Shown: positions 16,342-23,723 of the stretch, piece after piece
Numbering within the stretch: position 1 is the first letter of the stretch
How the letters are laid out: each line of letters opens with the position of its first letter
Origin: Nocardioides terrigena
Lineage (GTDB): Bacteria > Actinomycetota > Actinomycetes > Propionibacteriales > Nocardioidaceae
DNA length: 64,000 nucleotides
Direction: 5' to 3'
Assembly: GCF_003047265.1 (NCBI RefSeq)
Contig: NZ_PZYY01000003.1
Coordinates: forward strand, 483,025 to 547,024
The notes under the pieces: generated by a model
Told to the model about the DNA's origin: nothing
The model's database searches: none
The model's input: the letters and a program-made list of their open reading frames with translations, nothing else
Program-made: the position numbers and the translations under genes

Positions 16342-19300
16342 GTGAAGCTCCTCAACAGAGGGCTTGCACTTGCGGTCGTGGGGGCGGGCTTGGCAGCCTT
16401 CCCGACCGTTGCAGTGCAGGCAGAGCCGGCCACAGCCGCCGGCAACGATGGCCTCGGGGCCATCAAGCAGCAGGCAGACGGGACGGTGGCGAGCCAGCGC
16501 TCGTCGGCCACGGGCAAGGTGAGCTTCCTCGCCGTGCAGGGCAAGGACGGCGACCTGCTGCCCGGCGTCTCGGGCACGTCCCGCGGTGACGCGGTGGCCA
16601 AGTCCGGCGCCTATCTCGACGAGCACGCCGCGACCTTCGGGGCGCGACCGGGCGAGCTGACCCAGGCGGACGTCCTCGCCGGCAAGCACGGCACGACGGT
16701 GACCTACACGCAGGAGTACCGCGGCGTCCCCGTCTTCGGCTCGATGCTCAAGGCCAACGTCGACGCGCAGGGCGACCTCGTCTCGGTGACCGGCTACGCC
16801 GCGCCGGGTCTCACGATGTCGGTGGAGCCGCGGGCCACGGCCGCGCAGGTCTCGGACCTCGCGCTCGCCTGGGTGCGCAACGACCCGCCGAGCCACGCCG
16901 AGGGCAAGGGCAAGGCCGACACGAGCGGCATCCGCGCGGTCGACCCGACGCTGATCGTCTACCGCAAGGGCTTCGTCAAGGGTGAGCCCGGTGAGGCCGT
17001 GCTGGCCTACCAGGTCGAGGTGACCAACGGCAAGAACATCCGCGACATGGTGTTCTTCGACGCCAACACCAAGAAGATCCTCAACCGCTACTCCATGGTG
17101 CACGGCGCCCTGGACCGCGAGCTCTACGAGCAGTCCCCCGCCAGCGAGCCGGTCTGGGAGGAGGGCGACCCCCTCCCCGGCACCCTCAACCCCGACCAGC
17201 AGAACCTGGTCAACTCCGCGGGTGAGTCCTACTGGCTCTACGCCAACGCCTTCGGCCGCGACTCCTACGACGGCCTCGGCGCCACGATGAAGACGGTCAA
17301 CAACGACCCCGGCATCGACTGCCCCAACGCCAACTGGAACGGCCAGACGACCAACTACTGCGACGGGGTCACCTCGGACGACGTCGTCTCCCACGAGTGG
17401 GGCCACGCCTACACCGAGTACACCTCCGGGCTGATCTACCAGTACCAGTCGGGTGCGCTCAACGAGTCCTACTCCGACGTCTGGGGCGAGACCCTCGACA
17501 TGATCAACGCTCGTGAGGACGAGGACGAGTCCTTCTCGGACCGTCGCGCCGACGGCTCGTGCGAGACCACCGCTCCGGCGGGCATCGAGATGACCATCAC
17601 CGCCCCCACCAGCGTGGCCGGCGAGTGCTCGGCGGTCGAGGCGGGCTTCGGCCCCGGTTTCACCACGACCCCCGTCACCCCGCAGGTCGTCGTCGGCATC
17701 GACGCGGCCAACGCTGACGGCCCCTCGACCACCGACGGCTGCACGCCCTTCACCAACGCCGCCGCGATCGCGACCAAGTACGTGTACGTCGACCGCGGCA
17801 CGTGCGCCTTCCAGGTCAAGGTCGACAACGCCGAGGCCGCCAACGCCACCGGCATCGTCGTGGGCAACAGCAACGTCGACTTCCCGATCAGCATGAGCGG
17901 GACCGCCGACATCCCCGGCGTCATGGTCAGCCAGGCCGACGGCGCCCGCTTCAAGTCCGCCGGCACGACCACGGTCCGGATCCAGGCCGAGGACACCAGC
18001 GCCCGCCAGGACTCCACCCGCTGGTTGATGGGTGAGAAGTCGACCGCCTTCGGTGGCGCCATCCGCGACATGTGGACCCCCACCTGCTACGGAGACCCCG
18101 GCAAGGTGACGGACGCCGAGTACAAGTGCGACCCCGCCTTCACCGACGGTGGCGGCGTGCACAGCAACTCGGGTGTGCCCAACCACGCCTACGCGCTGAG
18201 CGTCGACGGCGGCACCTTCAACGACCAGACGATCGCCGGCATCGGCCTCGACAAGGCCGCCAACGTGTGGTGGCGGGCCCAGTCCGCGTACCTCACGCCG
18301 TCGTCGAACTTCACCGACGCCGCCAACGCGCTGGAGCAGTCCTGCGCCGACCTGGTGGGCCAGCCGATCAACAAGCTGTCCACCGAGCCCGGCGCGGGTG
18401 CTGTCGCAGCCGAGCCGATCACTGCGGCCGACTGCCAACAGGTCGCCAACGCCATGACGGCCGTGGAGATGCGGACCGAGCCGGTGCGCTGCGACTTCCA
18501 GCCGCTGCTCGCCCCGAACGCCCCGTCCATCTGTGGCGACGGCTTCGTGACGGACGCGCTGTGGAGCGAGGACTTCGAGGACGGCCTCGCCGGCTGGACC
18601 GCGGAGCAGGAGCTCGCTGACCTCCCGCAGTACGGCTACTTCGGTGGCTTCGGCAAGGCGTGGGAGACCACGACCAACGCCCCCGGCGGCCACGCCGGTG
18701 GCGTCGCCTACGGTCCGACTCCCACCAACACGGGTCAGTGCACCGGTGACGGTGAGACCGACTTCTCCAGCCGTGACTCGATCATCTCCCCGATCGTGGA
18801 GCTGCCGGACGAGATGCGGACCCCGCGGATGTCCTTCGAGCACTACGTCGCCACCGAGGCGACGTACGACGGCGGCAACGTCAAGGTGAGCCTCAACGGC
18901 GGCGACTTCGAGGTCGTCCCGGCGGAGGCCTACATCTGGAACGCGCCCGGTCAGCTCGCGACGCTCGACGAGGGCAACACCAACCCGATGGCCGGCGAGG
19001 ACGCCTTCAACGGCACCGACGGTGGCGAGACCAAGGGTTCGTGGGGCGAGTCGCAGGTCGACATGTCGGCCCTGGGCGTGCAGCCCGGCGACACCGTCCA
19101 GTTCCGCTTCGACATCGGCCGTGACGGCTGTGGCGGCGTGGACGGCTGGTACGTCGACGACATCCAGATCCTGGTCTGCAAGCTCCCGACGAAGGTGACG
19201 GCGACGCACACGCCCGAGCCCTCGACCTTCGGCGAGGCTTCGTCGGTCAACGTCACGGTCGCCCGTGACGGCAGCGCCGGTGGCACGCCGACCGGTGACG

Positions 19301-19788
19301 TCACCCTCACCAAGGCCGACGGCTCGGCCGTCGGCGAGGCCACCCTGGCCGACGGCAAGGCGACCATCGCCCTGCCCGCCGACCTGCCGGTGGGTGTGCA
19401 CACCCTGACCGCCACCTACGAGGGCACGACGTCGCTGGCGTCGTCCAGCGCCAAGGTGACGGTCACCGTCAAGGCCGCGTCGACCCCGCCTGCGGGCAAG
19501 GTCGACTCGACGACCAAGGCCAAGATCAAGCCGAAGAAGCCCGCCTTCAAGCAGGACTTCCGGACGATCGTCAAGGTCAAGGCCGCCGGCGGCTCCACCG
19601 CGACCGGCAAGGTCGTCATCAAGGTCGACGGCAAGTGGATGGGCAAGGGCTCGCTGAAGAACGGCCGGCTCGTCTACAAGGTCAAGAAGAACCTCAAGGT
19701 CGGCAAGCACAAGCTCGTCGCGATCTACAAGGGTTCCTCGACGGTCGAGGACAGCCGCGACAAGGTGACGTTCCGGGTCAGGCGCTGA
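16342..19788 (+). CDS. Secreted M4 (thermolysin-like) metalloprotease with inserted PA domain
   Basis: 1148 aa. Signal peptide (LALAVVGAGLAAFPTVAVQA), FTP/PepSY-like propeptide, then an M4 catalytic domain. Zinc ligands are in HEWGH (His351, His355) and NESYSD (Glu375), and the transition-state histidine is His607 in GGGVHSNSGVPNHAYAL. A protease-associated (PA) domain (about 447-553, YVYVDRGTCAFQVKVDNAEAANATGIVV) is inserted between Glu375 and His607. The C-terminus has a jelly-roll-like region from about 736 (WSEDFEDGLAGW) and two Ig-like domains, the last ending TFRVRR like the 5'-nucleotidase tail. GTG start with a strong GGAGG site. Probably a nutrient-scavenging exoprotease. Confidence 0.9.
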   Translation: MKLLNRGLALAVVGAGLAAFPTVAVQAEPATAAGNDGLGAIKQQADGTVASQRSSATGKVSFLAVQGKDGDLLPGVSGTSRGDAVAKSGAYLDEHAATFGARPGELTQADVLAGKHGTTVTYTQEYRGVPVFGSMLKANVDAQGDLVSVTGYAAPGLTMSVEPRATAAQVSDLALAWVRNDPPSHAEGKGKADTSGIRAVDPTLIVYRKGFVKGEPGEAVLAYQVEVTNGKNIRDMVFFDANTKKILNRYSMVHGALDRELYEQSPASEPVWEEGDPLPGTLNPDQQNLVNSAGESYWLYANAFGRDSYDGLGATMKTVNNDPGIDCPNANWNGQTTNYCDGVTSDDVVSHEWGHAYTEYTSGLIYQYQSGALNESYSDVWGETLDMINAREDEDESFSDRRADGSCETTAPAGIEMTITAPTSVAGECSAVEAGFGPGFTTTPVTPQVVVGIDAANADGPSTTDGCTPFTNAAAIATKYVYVDRGTCAFQVKVDNAEAANATGIVVGNSNVDFPISMSGTADIPGVMVSQADGARFKSAGTTTVRIQAEDTSARQDSTRWLMGEKSTAFGGAIRDMWTPTCYGDPGKVTDAEYKCDPAFTDGGGVHSNSGVPNHAYALSVDGGTFNDQTIAGIGLDKAANVWWRAQSAYLTPSSNFTDAANALEQSCADLVGQPINKLSTEPGAGAVAAEPITAADCQQVANAMTAVEMRTEPVRCDFQPLLAPNAPSICGDGFVTDALWSEDFEDGLAGWTAEQELADLPQYGYFGGFGKAWETTTNAPGGHAGGVAYGPTPTNTGQCTGDGETDFSSRDSIISPIVELPDEMRTPRMSFEHYVATEATYDGGNVKVSLNGGDFEVVPAEAYIWNAPGQLATLDEGNTNPMAGEDAFNGTDGGETKGSWGESQVDMSALGVQPGDTVQFRFDIGRDGCGGVDGWYVDDIQILVCKLPTKVTATHTPEPSTFGEASSVNVTVARDGSAGGTPTGDVTLTKADGSAVGEATLADGKATIALPADLPVGVHTLTATYEGTTSLASSSAKVTVTVKAASTPPAGKVDSTTKAKIKPKKPAFKQDFRTIVKVKAAGGSTATGKVVIKVDGKWMGKGSLKNGRLVYKVKKNLKVGKHKLVAIYKGSSTVEDSRDKVTFRVRR

Positions 19789-19811
19789 CCTGATCGACAG
19801 CTGAAGTACAG

Positions 19812-19860
19812 CAACGAGCGGGGCCCCGGTGGAGACATCCACCGGGGCCCCGTCTCGTTG
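19812..19860. terminator. Strong bidirectional terminator, protease / M56
   Basis: Stem of about 21 bp with one bulged base: CAACGAG ... GGGGCCCCGGTGG, a 6-nt loop and the matching complement. It sits between convergent genes; the side facing the M56 gene is followed by CTCGTTG rather than a T-tract. Confidence 0.85.
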
Positions 19861-19883
19861 CCCACGCCGTCAGGGCACCGGAC

Positions 19884-20765
19884 TCATCGCAACCCCGACA
19901 GCCAGGGCAGCACCACCAGCGAGGTGGGGAGTGCGAGCAGCGCCGCCGCCGCGAGCGTCACCACCAGCGCCTGCACCCGGTGGGGGCGGGTGTCGCGCAG
20001 CACCGCGACCCGGGCGGCCAGGGTCGCCCCGGTCGCCCCGAGTGCCCCGCCCGGGGTCCGCGACCCGGCCAGGGTGAGCAGCGCGGAGGCCAGTGCCCGC
20101 CGGTCGGCGCGGCGTACGGCCGCCTTGTCCGCGAGGACCTCGACCAGCACCTGCACCTCGTGGTGGGCCGCAGCGCTCGACACCCAGCGCGGGAACGCCC
20201 GGTGCAGCACCGTGAAGGCCTCCAGCACGAGGTCGTGACGGGCGCGCAGGTGGGAGCGCTCGTGCGCGACCACGGCCGCGAGCTCCGCCGGGTCCAGTGC
20301 CGTGAGCGTCGAGCGGGACACCACGATCCGGGACCCGGACATGCCGGGCACGCAGTACGCGACCGGCACCTCGTGGTCCAGGACGGAGATCCCCCGGTGG
20401 AGGATCTCGCGGTCGACCCGGGCGAGCAGGTCGACCTGGTCGCGGTGGCGCCGCCGGAGCCGGCGCAGGGTGGTGCCGGTGCGGTGGCCGCTGAGCAGCA
20501 GCCGGCCGGCCACCACGACCGTGACTCCCCCGGCCAGGACGGCCAGCGCGACGTCCGGGGCGTCGACGCGTCCCTCCCACAGCCGGTGCGTCACCAGCGA
20601 CAGGCCGGCGCCCAGGGCGGCGAGGACGGCGGCGAGGGCGGTGCTCTGCCACAGCAGCATCGCGGCGACGGGCGTGTGCCGCAGCCACGTCCAGCGGGCG
20701 AGGACCCGCGGCACGGGGCTCGCCAGCGCGAGCGCCAGCGCGCCGAGGAGGAGAGGGGTCAGCAC
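19884..20765 (-). CDS. M56 family (BlaR1/MecR1-type) membrane metallopeptidase
   Basis: 293 aa, four to five hydrophobic segments, no C-terminal penicillin-binding sensor domain. Zinc motif HERSH in AAVVAHERSHLRARHD near residue 165, with a downstream EVLADKAAVRR that could give the third ligand. Such proteins cleave or inactivate the partner BlaI repressor. The GTG start (VLTPLLLGALALALASP) lies 13 nt after the blaI-type stop, so the two form one operon; longer in-frame starts would overlap blaI. With no beta-lactamase nearby and cydABDC divergent from the pair, the signal sensed is unlikely to be a beta-lactam (inference). Confidence 0.85.
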   Translation of the reverse strand: MLTPLLLGALALALASPVPRVLARWTWLRHTPVAAMLLWQSTALAAVLAALGAGLSLVTHRLWEGRVDAPDVALAVLAGGVTVVVAGRLLLSGHRTGTTLRRLRRRHRDQVDLLARVDREILHRGISVLDHEVPVAYCVPGMSGSRIVVSRSTLTALDPAELAAVVAHERSHLRARHDLVLEAFTVLHRAFPRWVSSAAAHHEVQVLVEVLADKAAVRRADRRALASALLTLAGSRTPGGALGATGATLAARVAVLRDTRPHRVQALVVTLAAAALLALPTSLVVLPWLSGLR

Positions 20766-20778
20766 GGACGGGCGCGGG

Positions 20779-21150
20779 TCAGGCCAGGTCGCCGAGGGCA
20801 CGGCGCAGGGCCGCGATGTCGTCGGGGCTCGCGTCCTCGACGAAGGAGACCAGCGCCGAGCCGCGCTCGTCGGCACCCATGTCGGACAGCGTCTCGCGCA
20901 TCAGCTCGGCGGTCAGGCCGGCGCGGGTGACCCTCGGGCGGTAGCGGTAGGCCCGTCCGTCGCGCTGCTGCTCGACGAACTCCTTGCGCGCCAGCCGGTC
21001 CATCACGGTCATCACCGTCGTGTAGGCGAGGCCGCGGTCGGCGAGCGACTCGTGCACCTGGCGGACGGTCGCCCACTGCTCGTCGTCGAGCGCCCAGAGC
21101 GCCTGCATGACGGCCTGCTCGAGCTCACCCATCCGGGACCTTGGACCCAT
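20779..21150 (-). CDS. BlaI/MecI family transcriptional repressor
   Basis: 123 aa (or 117 from Met7). Penicillinase-repressor winged helix: MGELEQAVMQALWALDDEQWATVRQVHESLADRGLAYTTVMTVMDRLARKEFVEQQRDGRAYRYRP, followed by the dimerisation helices. It is followed 13 nt later by its M56 partner. A TAGACT -10 box 8 nt before the first ATG supports the longer start. Upstream, in the 90-bp gap shared with cydA, lies a dense set of TAC/GTA dyads that fits BlaI operators, so it probably represses itself and the cytochrome bd operon. Confidence 0.9.
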   Translation of the reverse strand: MGPRSRMGELEQAVMQALWALDDEQWATVRQVHESLADRGLAYTTVMTVMDRLARKEFVEQQRDGRAYRYRPRVTRAGLTAELMRETLSDMGADERGSALVSFVEDASPDDIAALRRALGDLA

Positions 21151-21158
21151 GGCACCGG

Positions 21159-21164
21159 AGTCTA
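21159..21164 (-). promoter_or_regulatory. -10 element of the blaI-type gene
   Basis: TAGACT on the minus strand, 8 nt before the ATG; a nearly leaderless arrangement. Confidence 0.4.
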
Positions 21165-21180
21165 GAGGCCCTGTCCGCAG

Positions 21181-21225
21181 AAGTACGACACGTCGTAGTA
21201 TCTACTACGATCTGTAGTAGTACTT
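21181..21225. promoter_or_regulatory. BlaI operator array between blaI and cydA
   Basis: Two dyads in tandem: TACGAC-N2-GTCGTA (21184-21197) and CTACTAC-N5-GTAGTAG (21202-21220), flanked by an outer pair AAGTAC (21181-21186) / GTACTT (21220-21225). The inner dyad matches the TACTAC/GTAGTA pattern bound by BlaI-type repressors. It ends 5 bases before the cydA ribosome binding site AAGGAG, so a bound protein would block cydA transcription. Confidence 0.65.
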
Positions 21226-21240
21226 CGCCCAAGGAGCCCG

Positions 21241-22683
21241 ATGGACGTCCTCGAGATCGCTCGCTGGCAGTTCGGCATCATCACCGTCTACCACTTCCTC
21301 TTCGTCCCCCTCACGATCGGCCTCACCGCAATCGTGGCCGGCTTCGAGACTGCGTGGGTGCGGACCCGCAACGAGGACTACCTCCGCCTCACCAAGTTCT
21401 TCGGCAAGCTGATGCTCATCAACTTCGCCATCGGCGTGGTGACCGGCATCGTCCAGGAGTTCCAGTTCGGGATGAACTGGTCCGACTACTCGCGCTTCGT
21501 CGGCGACGTCTTCGGTGCCCCGCTGGCCATCGAGGGCCTGCTGGCCTTCTTCCTCGAGTCGACGTTCCTGGGGCTGTGGATCTTCGGCTGGGACAAGCTC
21601 CCCCGCGCCATGCACGCGGGGTGCATGTGGATCGTGCACATCGGGACGCTGTTCTCGTCGTGGTTCATCCTCGCCGCGAACTCGTGGATGCAGCACCCCG
21701 TCGGCCACATCTACAACCCCGAGACCGGACGGGCCGAGCTCGTCGACTTCTGGGCGGTGATGTTCAACAAGGTGCAGCTGGTGACCTTCCCGCACGTGAT
21801 CGCGTCGGCCTACCTCACCGCCGGCGCGTTCGTCGTCGGCGTCGCCGGCTGGCTCTACGTACGCCGCGGCCACGAGGCCGACCGGGGGCTCTACCGCCGG
21901 GCGGTCCGCATCGGGGCGACGGTCACCCTGCTCGCCGGCCTCGGCGTCGCGGTGTCCGGAGACATCCAGGGCAAGATCATGACCGAGGTCCAGCCGATGA
22001 AGATGGCCGCGGCCGAGGGGCTCTTCGAGACCGAGCAGCCGGCGTCGTTCTCCGTCTTCACCATCGGCACCCCGGACGGGACCGAGGAGAAGTTCGCCAT
22101 CAAGATCCCCGGGCTGCTCAGCTTCCTGGGCACCGGCTCCTTCGACGGCGAGGTGCGCGGGATCAACGACCTGCGCGAGGAGTACATCGAGACGTACGGC
22201 CAGGACCCGGGCGCGGCCTACTACACGGCCGGCGACTACGTGCCCGTCGTGCCCATCACCTACTGGTCGTTCCGCTTCATGATCGGGCTCGGCATGGCCG
22301 CCGCGGCCGGGGCCGCCCTGGTGCTGTGGATGACCCGCCGCGGCCGGGTGCCCGGCGCCCGGTGGTTCCCCTGGCTCGCACTGAGCCTGCCCGTGCTGTC
22401 GGTCGCGGCCAACTCCTTCGGCTGGATCTTCACCGAGATGGGTCGCCAGCCCTGGGTCGTCTTCGGGCTGATGACCACCGAGAACGCCGTCTCCCCCGGC
22501 GTCAGCGTCTTCGAGGCGGCCACGTCGCTGATCGTGCTCACCGTCCTGTACGCCGTGCTGGCGGTGGTCGAGCTCGGCCTCCTCATCACCTACGCGAGGA
22601 AGGGCGCGGACCCCTTCGTCGAGCCGCCCGACGTGCCCGTCGGCGGTCACGACGACGACGCCCCCATGGCCTTCGCCTACTGA
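21241..22683 (+). CDS. cydA: Cytochrome bd ubiquinol/menaquinol oxidase subunit I
   Basis: 480 aa polytopic membrane subunit holding the hemes of the bd-type terminal oxidase, a high-oxygen-affinity oxidase. Expected heme ligands are visible: His18 (TVYHFLF), His185 (TFPHVIAS) and Met400 (FTEMGRQPWVV). The GRQPW motif is diagnostic. The quinol (Q) loop is short, as in most non-proteobacterial enzymes. ATG start with AAGGAG 4-9 nt upstream. First gene of cydA-cydB-cydDC. The operator dyads next to the promoter suggest control by the divergent BlaI/M56 pair. Confidence 0.96.
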   Translation: MDVLEIARWQFGIITVYHFLFVPLTIGLTAIVAGFETAWVRTRNEDYLRLTKFFGKLMLINFAIGVVTGIVQEFQFGMNWSDYSRFVGDVFGAPLAIEGLLAFFLESTFLGLWIFGWDKLPRAMHAGCMWIVHIGTLFSSWFILAANSWMQHPVGHIYNPETGRAELVDFWAVMFNKVQLVTFPHVIASAYLTAGAFVVGVAGWLYVRRGHEADRGLYRRAVRIGATVTLLAGLGVAVSGDIQGKIMTEVQPMKMAAAEGLFETEQPASFSVFTIGTPDGTEEKFAIKIPGLLSFLGTGSFDGEVRGINDLREEYIETYGQDPGAAYYTAGDYVPVVPITYWSFRFMIGLGMAAAAGAALVLWMTRRGRVPGARWFPWLALSLPVLSVAANSFGWIFTEMGRQPWVVFGLMTTENAVSPGVSVFEAATSLIVLTVLYAVLAVVELGLLITYARKGADPFVEPPDVPVGGHDDDAPMAFAY

Positions 22684-22698
22684 CCCGAGAGGATCGAC

Positions 22699-23721
22699 AT
22701 GGAACTCACCACCGTCTGGTTCAGCCTGATCGCCGTCCTCTGGATCGGCTACTTCTGCCTGGAGGGCTTCGACTTCGGCGTCGGGATGCTCCTGCCCGTG
22801 CTCGCCCGCAACGACACCGAGCGCCGGGTCATGTACAACTCGGTCGGTCCCGTGTGGGACGGCAACGAGGTGTGGGTGCTCGTCGCCGGCGGCGCGACCT
22901 TCGCCGCCTTCCCGGAGTGGTACGCCACGCTCTTCAGCGGCTTCTACCTGCCGCTGCTCCTCATCCTGGTGGCTCTGATCGTGCGGGGGCTCGCCTTCGA
23001 GTACCGCGCCAAGCGCGACGACGACCAGTGGCGGGCCCGGTGGGACCTCGCGCTCATCATCGGCTCGGTCGTGCCGGCGCTGCTGTGGGGCGTGGCCTTC
23101 GCCAACATCGTGGCCGGGGTGCCGATCGACGCCGACAAGGAGTTCACCGGCAACCTGTTCACCCTGCTCAACCCCTTCGGCCTGCTCGGCGGCCTGGTGA
23201 CGCTCACCCTGTTCGCCACCCACGGAGCGATGTTCGTGGCCCTCAAGACCGACGGCGAGATCCGGCACCGCGCCCGGGAGCTGGCGGTGAAGATCGGCGC
23301 CGTGGCCGCGGTGCTCGCCGTCGTCTTCCTGGTGTGGACGCAGGCCAAGACCGGTACGGCGGTCTCCGCGGCGCTGTTCGTCGTGGCAGCACTCGCCCTG
23401 GTCGGCGGCCTCGTCGCCGCCCGGGCCGGCCGGGAGGGCTGGGCCTTCCTCGGCACGTTCGTCACGATCGGACTGGCCGTGGCCGGGCTCTTCGTCGGGC
23501 TCTTCCCCGACGTGATGCCGTCCTCGACCGATGTCGCCTACTCGCTGACGACCACCAACGCCGCCTCCACGCCGTACACGCTGGAGCTGATGACGTGGGT
23601 GGCGGTCATCTTCACGCCGATCGTGCTGCTCTACCAGGGCTGGACCTACTGGGTCTTCCGCAAGCGGATCGCGGTCCACCACATCCCGACGGCGGCACCG
23701 GCCGCGACGGCGGGTCGCTGA
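22699..23721 (+). CDS. cydB: Cytochrome bd oxidase subunit II
   Basis: 340 aa polytopic partner of CydA. Typical N-terminus (VWFSLIAVLWIGYFCLEGFDFGVGMLLPVLAR) and the conserved GPVWDGNEVWVLVAGGATFAAFPEWYA. About eight membrane segments. It follows cydA by 15 nt with AGAGGA upstream of the ATG, and precedes cydDC by 2 nt, so the oxidase and its assembly transporter are one operon. Confidence 0.96.
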   Translation: MELTTVWFSLIAVLWIGYFCLEGFDFGVGMLLPVLARNDTERRVMYNSVGPVWDGNEVWVLVAGGATFAAFPEWYATLFSGFYLPLLLILVALIVRGLAFEYRAKRDDDQWRARWDLALIIGSVVPALLWGVAFANIVAGVPIDADKEFTGNLFTLLNPFGLLGGLVTLTLFATHGAMFVALKTDGEIRHRARELAVKIGAVAAVLAVVFLVWTQAKTGTAVSAALFVVAALALVGGLVAARAGREGWAFLGTFVTIGLAVAGLFVGLFPDVMPSSTDVAYSLTTTNAASTPYTLELMTWVAVIFTPIVLLYQGWTYWVFRKRIAVHHIPTAAPAATAGR

Positions 23722-23723
23722 CG

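Noticed and set aside
13814..16345. An 843-codon plus-strand frame opposite ftsK
   Set aside because: Antisense to intact FtsK motifs, low-complexity Asp/Val/Gly/Arg composition, no start signal.
16261..19842. A 1193-codon minus-strand frame opposite the M4 protease
   Set aside because: It is the antisense of a gene with clear signal peptide, zinc site and domain order. Its product is Gly/Val/Arg/Asp-rich with no motif, typical of high-GC antisense frames.
19884..21150. A beta-lactam resistance locus
   Set aside because: BlaI and M56 proteins are present, but there is no beta-lactamase or penicillin-binding protein gene and no sensor domain on the M56 protein.
21141..23723. In-frame open extension of cydDC back through cydB and cydA
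   Set aside because: It runs out of frame through two well-defined genes and gives Arg-rich nonsense. The GTG 2 nt after the cydB stop starts the CydD motif.
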